NCBI GenBank assembly: GCA_016722025.1
Contig: JADKGZ010000004.1
Span: 1-64,000, forward strand
Direction of reading: 5' to 3'
From: Acidimicrobiaceae bacterium
GTDB lineage: Bacteria > Actinomycetota > Acidimicrobiia > Acidimicrobiales > Ilumatobacteraceae
Length of the DNA stretch: 64,000 bases
The position numbers and the translations under genes were made by a program. The notes under the pieces were generated by a model. That model ran no database searches and was not told the DNA's origin. It saw only the letters and a list, made by a program, of their open reading frames with translations. Positions 1 to 8,558 of this stretch are shown in pieces (within the stretch, counting starts at the first letter, position 1; every line of letters starts with the position of its first letter).

Positions 1-20
1 ACAGGTAAGGCCGGTGAGCG

Positions 21-620
21 TCAAGCCCCGGAGGGCAGCGCAGCGCCGGCCGTGACGGTGGCGATGATCTGCCGGATCACGTTGGCGTCGATGGGGGCGT
101 CGGTGACCACCCAGCGGTACATCAGCGGCGCGATCAGGAGGTCGTGCACCACTTCCAGGTCGGCGGCAGGGTCGATCTCGCCGCGTTCCACACCGCGCTG
201 CAAGACGGCCTGCAGCGGCACGCGGCGTTGTGCGACGAAGGCACGATAGGCATCGGCAACGTCGGGGTTCACCTTCGCCGCTGCGATCATCTGCGGGAAC
301 ACTCGCTGCAACTCGCGATCGTTGAGCGGATGATCGAGCCCACCGAGCAGCACCTCCAGATCGCCGCGCAGCGTGCCCGTGTCGGGTACGGGTGGCGTGC
401 GCACGCACGACATCCAGGCATCGAGCATCAACGCTTCCTTCGACGACCAGCGTCGGTAGATGGTCGCCTTGCCCACCCCCGCGGCGGCGGCGACGGCATC
501 CATGGTGAGACCGGCGATCCCGACATCGGCCACGAGCTGCAGTGCGGCCTCCAGGATCTCGCCGGTGCACGCCTCGTTGCGCGGCCGGCCGCGTCGCACG
601 TCGTCCTTCGTCGTCTCCAC
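21..620 (-). CDS. TetR/AcrR family repressor of the adjacent efflux gene
   Basis: This is a 199-residue TetR-type DNA-binding repressor. The N-terminal helix-turn-helix is clear (residues about 18-64, with GKATIYRRWSSKEAL as the recognition region), followed by an all-helical ligand-binding domain of normal length. It starts at GTG with a GAAGGAG ribosome site just upstream. It lies 17 bp downstream of the DHA2 transporter on the same strand, so the two form an operon. A perfect palindrome just upstream of the transporter start is the likely shared operator, which would make the regulator autorepressing and drug-inducible. The ligand cannot be told from sequence. Confidence 0.9.
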   Translation of the reverse strand: METTKDDVRRGRPRNEACTGEILEAALQLVADVGIAGLTMDAVAAAAGVGKATIYRRWSSKEALMLDAWMSCVRTPPVPDTGTLRGDLEVLLGGLDHPLNDRELQRVFPQMIAAAKVNPDVADAYRAFVAQRRVPLQAVLQRGVERGEIDPAADLEVVHDLLIAPLMYRWVVTDAPIDANVIRQIIATVTAGAALPSGA

Positions 621-637
621 GCTCCTTCACGACATCC

Positions 638-2239
638 TCACGACACATCCTCGCTGTTCATGGCCACTGGCTGGAGGTCGGTCGGCACTCGATCGTCGAC
701 CGCATCGTGAGCGCTGGCCGGCAGGAACCGGTACGCCACGAACGCGGCTGCAAGCACGACCACGGCGCCGAGGCGCAGGCCGAGGGACAGACCGTGCACG
801 AACGAGTCCTTTGCCGCACGTGCGAACTCGGGCCCGGCAGCGCCCATGCCGGGAACGGCCTTCAACGCCCCACCGAGGCTGGCGCGCACATCACCGAGTG
901 CCGAGCCGGAGAGCCCGAACGAGGCAGCGACATCGTCGATGCCGGCGGCGTAGACGCTGGCGACCAGGCTGCCGATGACGGCCACACCGAGCGCACCACC
1001 CATCTGGCGAGTGGTGTCGTTGACGGCCGAACCGACGCCGGCCTTCGAGCGCGGCAGCGAACCCATCACGCTCTCGGTGGCGGGCGCCATCACCAGTGCC
1101 ATGCCGACGCCATGAAGCACATTGCCGATCACGCGGAAGTAGCTGGAATCGTGTGCAGCGTGGAGAGCACGAGCATCGCCACCGAGATCGTGGTGAGACC
1201 GATGGTGACCACCAGTTTGCGCCCAGCCGTTCCACGAGCGCGCCGACAGCGGAGCGGTGATCATCATCGTCATCGCGTACGGCACCAGCCGCACACCCGC
1301 CTGCAGCGGGCTGTAGCCGTGCACCAGCTGCCAGTACTGCGTCATCAGGAACAGCGAGCCGAAGAGGGCGAAGAAGGTGAGCGTGACCGCAGTGTTGGCA
1401 GCGGTGAACCGTGGGTTGCTGAAGAAGCTCATGTCGAGCATCGGATGGTCGGTGTGACGCTCCCACAGGATGAATGCGGTGAGGCTGGTGATGCCGATCG
1501 CGAACGCGAACAGCACCTCGGTGCTCGTCCAGCCCTTGTCGGGCCCTTCGATGATGCCGAAGAGCACGGCACCGAGGCCGACGATCGAGAGCAGCGCGCC
1601 CAGCGGGTCGAGCCGCGGGGCCGACGGGTCTTTCGACTCGGGCACGTAGAAGTGACCGGCGACCAGCGCGATGGCGCCGATGGGCAGGTTCACCCAGAAC
1701 ACCGAGCTCCACGAGAAGTGAGTGAGCAGCACGCCGCCGATGACCGGGCCGAGTGCCACCCCGAGGCCCGAGAAGCCGGCCCAGATGGCGATTGCGCGGC
1801 CGCGCTCCTTGGGGTCGCGGAACACGTTGGTGAGGATGGACAGCGTGGACGGCATGATCAGCGCGCCACCGATGCCCATCAACGCTCTGGTCATGATGAG
1901 GTTCGAGGGGCTGCCGGCCAGCGCCGACAGCACCGAACCGAACGCGAAGATCACGATGCCGACGCGCAATGCCAGCTTGCGACCGAACCGGTCGCCCAGG
2001 CTGCCGGTGGTGAGCAGCAAGCCCGCGAACACCAGCGTGTACCCATCGACGATCCACTGCAGCTGGCTGTTGGTCGCACCCAGCTCCTTCACCAGCGACG
2101 GGATGGCCACGTTGAGGATGGTGTTGTCCATCACGATGATCAGCAGGCTGAGGCACAGCGTCGCCAGCGTGAACCAACGACGAGCATGCACCACCGGGTC
2201 GACCAGGTCGGATTCGTGCAAGGGAGCAGCATGACTCAT
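638..2239 (-). CDS. DHA2-family MFS drug transporter (EmrB/QacA type), frame disturbed internally
   Basis: This is a 14-helix proton-driven multidrug exporter of the inner membrane. The start at MSHAAPLHES is set by a GAAAGG ribosome site; an ATG 26 codons upstream would place the operator palindrome inside the coding region. MFS motif A (GSLGDRFGRK) and motif C (GPVIGGVLL) are present. Around 1150-1250 the protein sequence becomes nonsense for about 40 residues while the expected helix (LVERLGA, then LVVTIGLTTIS) is split over the other two frames. Three single-base losses restore the frame downstream, so the ORF stays open but one transmembrane helix is garbled as written. It is co-transcribed with the TetR gene. 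Confidence 0.88.
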   Translation of the reverse strand: MSHAAPLHESDLVDPVVHARRWFTLATLCLSLLIIVMDNTILNVAIPSLVKELGATNSQLQWIVDGYTLVFAGLLLTTGSLGDRFGRKLALRVGIVIFAFGSVLSALAGSPSNLIMTRALMGIGGALIMPSTLSILTNVFRDPKERGRAIAIWAGFSGLGVALGPVIGGVLLTHFSWSSVFWVNLPIGAIALVAGHFYVPESKDPSAPRLDPLGALLSIVGLGAVLFGIIEGPDKGWTSTEVLFAFAIGITSLTAFILWERHTDHPMLDMSFFSNPRFTAANTAVTLTFFALFGSLFLMTQYWQLVHGYSPLQAGVRLVPYAMTMMITAPLSARSWNGWAQTGGHHRSHHDLGGDARALHAAHDSSYFRVIGNVLHGVGMALVMAPATESVMGSLPRSKAGVGSAVNDTTRQMGGALGVAVIGSLVASVYAAGIDDVAASFGLSGSALGDVRASLGGALKAVPGMGAAGPEFARAAKDSFVHGLSLGLRLGAVVVLAAAFVAYRFLPASAHDAVDDRVPTDLQPVAMNSEDVS

Positions 2240-2251
2240 CGGCGGGCCTTT

Positions 2252-2274
2252 CGATACGGAACGGTTCCGTATCG
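2252..2274. promoter_or_regulatory. Palindromic TetR-type operator
   Basis: There is a perfect inverted repeat with 11-bp arms, CGATACGGAAC and GTTCCGTATCG, around one central base. It ends 13 bp before the transporter start codon, between the promoter region and the ribosome site. Position, length and symmetry are those of an operator for the TetR protein encoded in the same operon. The assignment to that protein is inference. Confidence 0.75.
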
Positions 2275-2348
2275 TATTGCCGTTGCGGTCCGAGCGACGC
2301 TGCTGCCGATGTGACATCCGCCACGGCGCATCGGCGGCGGGTGACCCG

Positions 2349-2897
2349 TCAGCGCTCGACCACCACGGTCATCTGCGGGAACACTCGCCCGACGGCGGGT
2401 TCGATGACGCGCCGAACGGTGTCGTCGGTGAACCGGCAGCCGTGGCACGCCCCCGACAAGCGCAGCGTCACCACGTCGGCATCGAGGCCGACGACGGTGA
2501 TGCTGCCACCGTGGGCGCCGGTGATCGCGCCTGCCGCACTGTCGACGATGCGTTGCACAGCACCTGTGGTGGCACCGCCGACGATGGCGGGCAGCACATC
2601 GACCGGGTCGAACAGCCACTGGGCTCGATCACGCAACGAGTCGACGATCGCGTCGTTCACCGCAGCCACCTCGGCCGCCCAGTCGGCGCCGTCGTGCAGC
2701 CGCACGACGAGTGCGCCGGCCACGACCGCAACCTCCGCCACCGAGGCGGCGGCAGCGAGACGCGACCACGGTGGATGCCGTTGGCCCTGGGCAACTGCGT
2801 GCAGCGACGGCGACGAGCAGACCCAGCGCAGCACCGCGGGGTCGTCGGTGCGTTCCACGTGCACCGACGGCGCTGGGCGGGCATCAGGTGACGACAT
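2349..2897 (-). CDS. NifU-like C-terminal domain protein (Fe-S cluster carrier)
   Basis: This 182-residue protein has a C-terminal NifU-like (Nfu) domain carrying the paired cysteines CHGC (SGACHGCRF, about residues 146-154), which bind a transferable [4Fe-4S] cluster as a dimer. The N-terminal hundred residues are not recognised. The ATG overlaps the end of feoB by 14 bp, the same overlap size as between feoA and feoB, so all three are translated together. Joining an iron importer to an Fe-S carrier suggests imported Fe(II) is passed towards cluster assembly; that role is inference. Confidence 0.82.
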   Translation of the reverse strand: MSSPDARPAPSVHVERTDDPAVLRWVCSSPSLHAVAQGQRHPPWSRLAAAASVAEVAVVAGALVVRLHDGADWAAEVAAVNDAIVDSLRDRAQWLFDPVDVLPAIVGGATTGAVQRIVDSAAGAITGAHGGSITVVGLDADVVTLRLSGACHGCRFTDDTVRRVIEPAVGRVFPQMTVVVER

Positions 2898-4785
2898 GCA
2901 CGACCACCCTCGCGACGAGCGCGCCCACGTACGCCAGCACGAACATCGAAGTGAACGCGATGACCGGCCACCTCCACGAGTTGGTTTCGCGGCGCAACAC
3001 CGCAACGGTGGACATGCACTGCAGCGCGTAGACGAAGAACACCAGCAGGGCTGCCACCGTCGCCGCGTCGTACACCTGGGTGCCGTCGTCGTTGCGCAGC
3101 TCGTGCAACCGATCGGGCAGCGAGCTGTCGTCCTCGTTGCCGGTGGTGAGCGCCAGCGTGGTGACGAACACCTCACGTGCGGCCAGGCTGCCGATGAGCG
3201 CCACGTTCGTACGCCACTCGAACCCGAGCGGCGCAAAGATCGGTTCCATCGCCTTGCCCACCGAGCCCGCCGCGCTGTGCTCCAGCCGGTGACCCGCACG
3301 CTGCGACTCGGTGAGGCCGGCGGGCGGGGTGGACCCGGGCACGTTGAGCAACACCCACAGCACCAGCGAGCTGCCGAGGATGATGCTGCCCGCTTTGCGC
3401 ACGAACGACCACGCGCCCTCCCACGTCTGGCGCAGCACCGCCGGCAACGTGGGACGGCGATATGGCGGCAGCTCCATCACGACCGGCGCCGCCGGCCCGG
3501 ACAACGCCGTGGCACTAAGGACACCCGCATACAGCAGACCCGACACCGCGCCGAGCACGTACAGACCCAACAGCACCAGACCCTGGCTGCGGATGGGGCC
3601 GAGCACCGACCGGTCGGGCACGAAGCCCGAGATCAGCAGCGTGAACACCGGCAGACGGGCCGAGCAGGTCATCAACGGCGCGGCCATCATCGTCGCAATT
3701 CGCCGGCGTTCGCTGGGGATGGTGCGAGCCGAGAGGATGCCGGGGATCGCGCAGGCGAACGACGACAGCATGGCCACGAAGCTCCGCCCTTCCATCCCGA
3801 ACCGGCCCATCAACCGGTCGGCGAGGAACGCTGCTCGCGACAGGTACCCCACCTTCTCCAGCAGAGTGAGGATCAGGAACAGCAGGATGATCTGCGGCAG
3901 GAAGACCAGCACGCCGCCGACGCCGGCGATGGCGCCATCGGCGAGCATCTCGCCGAGCCAACCGGGCACGCGATCGCGGACCCCGTCGCCCAGCCAGCCG
4001 AACAGCGAGTCGAGCGCGTCGGCAGCCGGGGCCGCCAGCGTGAAGATGGCCTGGAAGAACGCCAGCATCACCAGCGCGAACACGACGACCCCCAGCACGG
4101 GGTGCAGCAGCACCGCGTCGATGCGGCGTGTGCGGCGGTCGGCTCCCGGTGGGCGGTACGCCACGGCCAGCACCGATGCCACCCATGCCGAGCGCGCGGC
4201 CGCGCCTTCGGGCGGCGCCATCACCGGCCGCTGCCACGACACCGGATCGGCGAGCAGCGCCCGCACCGAGTCGAGCCCCACCCCGCGGTGACCGATCACG
4301 CCGACCACCGGGATGCCGATGGCCAGACCGAGCCGCTCCACGTCGATGGAGCCGCCCCGCGCCGCGACCTCGTCGATCATCGTGACCACCAAGCACGCCG
4401 GCAGGCCCAGCCGCAGCAGTTCGGCGACGAACAGCAGCGAGCGCTCCAGCGTGGACGCGTCGGCCACCATCACCAACGCATCCGGCCGGGCGACGCCTTC
4501 GATCACGCCTTCCAGCGAGTCCGCCACGATCTGTTCGTCGGGGCTGATCGCCGCCAGCCCGTAGGTGCCGGGAAGATCGACGACCATCACTTCCAGGTCG
4601 CCGAACATCGCGATCGCTTCGCGACGGGTGACCGTCACGCCCGGGTAGTTGGCGGTCTTCGCATGCATGCCGGTGAGCGAGTTGAACAGCGTGGTCTTGC
4701 CCGCGTTCGGGCTGCCGACGAGGGCGACGTGCAGCGCACCGGGCGCAAGCGATCGCGGTGCCGAGCCGGGCTCACAGTGCGACAT
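2884..4785 (-). CDS. feoB: Ferrous iron transport protein B
   Basis: FeoB is the inner-membrane Fe(II) transporter with a cytosolic G domain. This 633-residue protein shows G1 GSPNAGKTT, switch II DLPGTYGL, the middle GDI region, then the membrane part with the Gate cysteine motifs CAIPG and MTCSARLP. The start ATG overlaps the feoA stop by 14 bp. The G4 guanine-specificity motif reads TMID where most FeoB proteins have NxxD, so the key asparagine is threonine. All other signatures are intact and the length is slightly short, as in actinobacterial FeoB. The gene lies between feoA and a NifU-like gene in one operon. Confidence 0.95.
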   Translation of the reverse strand: MSHCEPGSAPRSLAPGALHVALVGSPNAGKTTLFNSLTGMHAKTANYPGVTVTRREAIAMFGDLEVMVVDLPGTYGLAAISPDEQIVADSLEGVIEGVARPDALVMVADASTLERSLLFVAELLRLGLPACLVVTMIDEVAARGGSIDVERLGLAIGIPVVGVIGHRGVGLDSVRALLADPVSWQRPVMAPPEGAAARSAWVASVLAVAYRPPGADRRTRRIDAVLLHPVLGVVVFALVMLAFFQAIFTLAAPAADALDSLFGWLGDGVRDRVPGWLGEMLADGAIAGVGGVLVFLPQIILLFLILTLLEKVGYLSRAAFLADRLMGRFGMEGRSFVAMLSSFACAIPGILSARTIPSERRRIATMMAAPLMTCSARLPVFTLLISGFVPDRSVLGPIRSQGLVLLGLYVLGAVSGLLYAGVLSATALSGPAAPVVMELPPYRRPTLPAVLRQTWEGAWSFVRKAGSIILGSSLVLWVLLNVPGSTPPAGLTESQRAGHRLEHSAAGSVGKAMEPIFAPLGFEWRTNVALIGSLAAREVFVTTLALTTGNEDDSSLPDRLHELRNDDGTQVYDAATVAALLVFFVYALQCMSTVAVLRRETNSWRWPVIAFTSMFVLAYVGALVARVVVHVVT

Positions 4786-5059
4786 GGCCACCGCCACCGG
4801 CTTCGGCGGTTGGCACCTCGAGCCACGCCTCGACCTGCACCAGCGCCGCGTCGGCCTTGCGCATCGCCAAGCGTGCGTTGCGCACCTCGTAGATGGTGGG
4901 ATCCCCCATCGGCGCCCGCCGCTCCACGCGCACGATCGTGCCGGCGATGACACCGAGGTCTTCCAGGCGCCTGCCCTGGCCGGCCTCGCCGGGAGCCACC
5001 GAACGCACCACCACTGCGGCGCCCACCGCCACATCACACAACCGCCGCGATCCAGTCAC
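4772..5059 (-). CDS. feoA: Ferrous iron transport protein A
   Basis: This is a 95-residue SH3-like FeoA domain protein that binds or modulates FeoB in the cytosol. The core pattern, with GQGRRLEDLGVIAGTIVRV in the middle and a short beta-rich C-terminus, matches the family. The start is GTG. It is the first gene of the feoA-feoB-nifU-like operon and overlaps feoB by 14 bp. An iron-regulator-like box lies immediately upstream of the start codon. Confidence 0.9.
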   Translation of the reverse strand: MTGSRRLCDVAVGAAVVVRSVAPGEAGQGRRLEDLGVIAGTIVRVERRAPMGDPTIYEVRNARLAMRKADAALVQVEAWLEVPTAEAGGGGHVAL

Positions 5060-5061
5060 TG

Positions 5062-5080
5062 TTAGGAAAGATTAACAATC
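5062..5080. promoter_or_regulatory. Candidate DtxR/IdeR iron box upstream of feoA
   Basis: The 19 bases starting TTAGGAAAGATTAAC match the DtxR/IdeR operator consensus at 11 of 19 positions and keep both half-site cores (TTAGG and TAAC). The site lies directly before the feoA start in an AT-rich patch unusual for this genome, between feoA and the divergent 5116 gene. Binding by an iron-dependent repressor is inference. Confidence 0.45.
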
Positions 5081-5115
5081 CGGGACCGCCGCTCGCAAAG
5101 CGAGTCGCGCTGGAC

Positions 5116-6159
5116 ATGTCCGAACATGGCACGATCGTGACGATGAACGTGCACGAGCTCCCGACACCGGCAATGGTGATCGATGCCGATCTGCTGCAGC
5201 ACAACCTCGGGGCCATGGCGTTGGCACGGCCCGGCGCCTCGCTGCGCCCCCACGTGAAGGCCCACAAGTGCACGGCCCTCGCCGCTCAGCAACGTGCTCA
5301 CGGCCACGCCTCGTTCACCTGCGCGACGCCACGCGAGGTGCTGGGCATGGTCGCCGCCGGCCTCGGCGACGACCTGCTGCTGGCCAACGAGGTGCTCGAA
5401 CCCACGCGGCTCACCGAGCTCGCCGCGGCGCAGGCCGGCGCCCGCATCACGATCGCCGTCGACTCTGCCGAGACCGTCGACGCCGCGGCCGCCGCCGGGC
5501 TGCGCGAGGTGCTGGTCGATGTGAACGTCGGTCTCCCCCGCTGCGGCTGCCGCCCCGACGACGCCGGCCGCGTGGCCGACCTGGCCCGCGGCCGCGGGCT
5601 CACCGTACGCGGGGTGATGGGGTACGAGGGGCACCTGATGGTGATGGACGATCGCGACGAGCAGCGGGCCAAGGTCGCCGACTCCGTCGATCGGCTGTTG
5701 CTGGCTCATGCGCTCACCGGCGGCGACATCATCAGCGCCGGTGGCACCGGCACCTACCACCTCCACGACCGCGTCACCGAGGTGCAGGCGGGCAGCTACG
5801 CGCTGATGGACACGTACTACGCCCGGATGGGCACCCCCTTCGAGCAGGCCTGCTTCGTCATCGGCACCGTGGTGTCCGCGACGCCCAGGTTCGCGGTTGC
5901 CGACGTGGGCCTGAAGGCCATGGGCATGGATCACGGCAACCCGACGCTGGAGACGCTCGACGGCCAGGGCGCCGACGTGTGGTTCCTGAGCGACGAGCAC
6001 ATCACGTTCGTGCCGCATGCCGGCGTCGCGGCAGTCGGCGACCGGGTGCGAGTGATCCCCGCCCACATCGACCCGACGATGGCCATGCACGAGGTCGCGT
6101 GGCTCGCACGCGGCCACGAGGTGATCGACCGGTGGCCCATCGACCTGCGCGGCTGGTGA
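5116..6159 (+). CDS. Fold-III PLP enzyme, D-threonine aldolase/D-serine dehydratase-like
   Basis: This 347-residue protein has an alanine-racemase-type PLP barrel. RPHVKAHKC near residue 45 holds the PLP lysine, and the C-terminal metal-binding region contains IPAHIDPTM. The pair His-x-Asp matches the metal site of D-threonine aldolases better than the His-x-Cys of D-serine dehydratases, so aldol cleavage of a D-3-hydroxyamino acid is the better guess. The start may instead be the ATG at 5143 (MNVHELPTPAMV), which fits family alignments better. It is divergent from feoA. Confidence 0.8.
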   Translation: MSEHGTIVTMNVHELPTPAMVIDADLLQHNLGAMALARPGASLRPHVKAHKCTALAAQQRAHGHASFTCATPREVLGMVAAGLGDDLLLANEVLEPTRLTELAAAQAGARITIAVDSAETVDAAAAAGLREVLVDVNVGLPRCGCRPDDAGRVADLARGRGLTVRGVMGYEGHLMVMDDRDEQRAKVADSVDRLLLAHALTGGDIISAGGTGTYHLHDRVTEVQAGSYALMDTYYARMGTPFEQACFVIGTVVSATPRFAVADVGLKAMGMDHGNPTLETLDGQGADVWFLSDEHITFVPHAGVAAVGDRVRVIPAHIDPTMAMHEVAWLARGHEVIDRWPIDLRGW

Positions 6160-6219
6160 CCACCAGCGGCACCCGCAGCCGACACCAACCGTCGTACCCG
6201 ATGTGATGGGATAGTCGAA

Positions 6220-7201
6220 GTGTCTCGCTCTGGCCCGAAGGTGCTGCACGCAATCGGCTGGTTGGCCCTGCTGCCGCTGTTGGGCCTGTGCTGCACCCAG
6301 TGGTTCGGCATCGATGGCCGGCGCAGCCTCGCCGTGCTGCACGCCGTCACTCCGTACGTGCTGGTCTGGGCGGCGCCGCTCGCGCTGATCGCGTGCCTCA
6401 CCCGACGCCACCCGCTGGCGCTCGTGTCGCTGGTGCCGGTGTTCACACTGCTCACGCTGAGCTACCCGATCGTGTTCCCGGGTGGCGCGCCGGCTGTCGC
6501 CGCCGGCTCGCCTCGCCTCACCATCGCGTTCAGCAACGCGCTGTATCGCAACGTCACGCCGGAGGAGGCTGGCCGCGCGATGGCCGCCACCGATGCCGAT
6601 GTGCTGGTGGTGGCAGAGCTCGTCTCGGAGTTCCGCGAGGCCGTCAACGACGCCGTGGCAACTGGCGACTACCCGTTCCGGTCGCAGAACATCGCCGACG
6701 GGTCGGGGCGGGTTGGCATGTGGAGGCTTCCCCATCGTCTCCGGCGGCCGCGTAGAGGTCGGCGGGCGCGAGGCGCTCGACGTGGTGCTCGACGTCGACG
6801 GGCAGCTGGTGCGCATGCTCGCCGTGCACACCACGTCACCGCTCACCGACGTCCGCAGCCTGGTGGACCAGCTCGCCGCGATCGGCGACCACGTCGAGTC
6901 GACTCGCCACCCGACGGTCATCGTCGGCGACTTCAACGCCTCGCGCTGGCATCCGGCGTTCCGAGCGCTGCTCGACCGCGGCTGGTCCGACGCGCACGAG
7001 GCGCTCGGTCATGGCTGGAGCACCAGCTGGCCGATGGACAGAGGCTCGCGACCACCTCCCTTCGTCCGCATCGATCACGCCCTCTTCGCGGCGGGCATCA
7101 CGCCGACGGCCATCCACGATCTGGAGATCCCGGGCAGCGACCACAAGGCATTCGTGGTCACCCTCGGCCTCACGGCCGCCGCGCTCACGCCGGAGGAGTG
7201 A
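6220..7201 (+). CDS. Endonuclease/exonuclease/phosphatase-family membrane protein, one frameshift
   Basis: The protein has an N-terminal membrane segment pair (residues about 10-80) followed by an extracytoplasmic EEP domain of the YafD type, which cleaves phosphodiester or phosphomonoester bonds with Mg2+. Visible motifs are the early Asn (FSNALYRN), VVGDFNASRWH and the terminal SDHKAF. The frame changes once near 6718: the first half reads from the GTG at 6220 and the second half, from FPIVSGG onward, is one frame over. The end overlaps the convergent rdgB by 17 bp. The substrate is unknown. Confidence 0.75.
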
Positions 7202-7792
7202 AGGCCGCTTGCTCGCGTAGCGCGTCAACCAGGGCCACGAAGGCTCGACCGCGGTGCGAGATCTCGTTCTTCTCGGAGTCGGTCATCAGGCTGAACGTGC
7301 GACCGTCACCATCGTCGGGCACGAACAGCGGGTCGAAGCCGAAGCCGCTCACCACGTTCCTCTGGTGCGATGGTGCCGCTGCACATGCCCTCCACGCACA
7401 GCTCACGGCCGTCGGGCCAGACGACCATCACGATCGTGCGGAAGCTGGCTCGACGATCGGCAACACCTGACAGCACCGCCAGCAGCTTCGCTCTGTTCTC
7501 GGCATAGGTGGCGTTCGGGCCCGGCGTAGTACGCGGTCTCGACACCGGGCTCGCCGTCGAGCGCGTCGACGAACAGGCCGGTGTCGTCGCTCACCGCGGG
7601 CATCCCGGTCGCGGCGCAGATGGCCGCGGCCTTCAGCCGCGCGTTGCCCTCCAACGTGCCCGCGTCCTCCACGACCTCGGCCACATCGGCCGGGCGGGGC
7701 AGCAGCTCCACCACACCGGCCAGGATCGCTGCGATCTCGGCCACCTTGTGCGGATTGGCGGTCGCGCTGACCAGCTGTGGCAAGGAGCTCAT
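7185..7792 (-). CDS. rdgB: XTP/dITP diphosphatase (Ham1/RdgB), two frameshifts
   Basis: This house-cleaning pyrophosphatase hydrolyses dITP and XTP to keep deaminated purines out of DNA. It starts as MSSLPQLVSATANPHK with the substrate loop SATANPHK, then SDDTGLFVDAL, and ends with the conserved GFGFDPLFVPD and SEKNEISHRG. These blocks lie in three frames. Shifts occur near 7520 (after YYAGP) and near 7355 (before NVVSGFGFDP). The start overlaps the rph stop as ATGA. The order murI-rph-rdgB is conserved in actinobacteria, so the indels are more likely sequence errors than decay. Confidence 0.85.
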
Positions 7793-8547
7793 CGCCCCAG
7801 CGCTCGCGCCGGCGGCGGCTCCGACACCAGCAGCGCCTGCAGGTCGATGATCTCGGCGAGGCCCTTGGTGGCGAGCCCGAGCATCGAGTCCAGCTCGGAC
7901 TGGCTGAAGGCCGCGCCCTCGGCTGTGCCCTGCACCTCTACGAACTTCGGCTCGGCGCCCGGCTGGCCGAGCACCACCACGTTCATGTCGACCTCGGCGG
8001 TGCTGTCCTCCACATACGGGAGATCGAGCACCGGCACGCCGTTGACGATGCCGACGCTGATGGCCGACACGAACGAGTGCAGCGGGTGCTGCTTGATGGC
8101 CTTGTTCTCCACCAACCGGCTGAGCGCGTCGTGCAGCGCCAAGTAGCCACCGCAGATGCTGGCCGTGCGCGTGCCGCCGTCGGCTTGCAGCACGTCGCAG
8201 TCGACGATGACCTGTCGCTCGCCCAGCAGCTTCATGTCGCACGAGGCGCGCAGCGCCCGGCCGATGAGGCGCTGGATCTCCACGGTGCGACCGCTCTGCT
8301 TGCCCTTGGCGGCCTCACGATCGATGCGTTCCGGCGAGGCACCGGGCAGCATCGAGTACTCGGCCGTCACCCAGCCTTTCCCGCTGTTCTTCATCCAGCG
8401 CGGCACGCCGTCGTCGATGCTGGCGGTGCACAGCACACGGGTCTTGCCGAAGCTCACCAGCACGCTGCCGGCAGCCATCTCGGTGTAGTCGCGCTCGAAG
8501 GTGATCGGGCGCAGTTCGTCGTCGGCGCGGCCGTCGGGGCGAGGCAT
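7789..8547 (-). CDS. rph: Ribonuclease PH
   Basis: This 252-residue phosphorolytic 3'-exoribonuclease trims tRNA 3' ends. RNase PH signatures are intact: RPITFERDYTEMAAGSVL, the substrate-binding SGRTVEIQRLIGRALR, and the catalytic DCDVLQADGGTRTASI. The start ATG follows GAGGAGACC. The stop overlaps the rdgB start by 4 bp. It is in an operon with murI upstream. Confidence 0.95.
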   Translation of the reverse strand: MPRPDGRADDELRPITFERDYTEMAAGSVLVSFGKTRVLCTASIDDGVPRWMKNSGKGWVTAEYSMLPGASPERIDREAAKGKQSGRTVEIQRLIGRALRASCDMKLLGERQVIVDCDVLQADGGTRTASICGGYLALHDALSRLVENKAIKQHPLHSFVSAISVGIVNGVPVLDLPYVEDSTAEVDMNVVVLGQPGAEPKFVEVQGTAEGAAFSQSELDSMLGLATKGLAEIIDLQALLVSEPPPARALGR

Positions 8548-8558
8548 GATGGGTCTCC

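Noticed and set aside
542..4950. Very long open frames antisense to the MFS and feo genes (590 and 879 codons)
   Set aside because: They are high-GC antisense frames with Arg/His-rich, low-complexity translation and no family signatures; the opposite strand holds well-defined genes.
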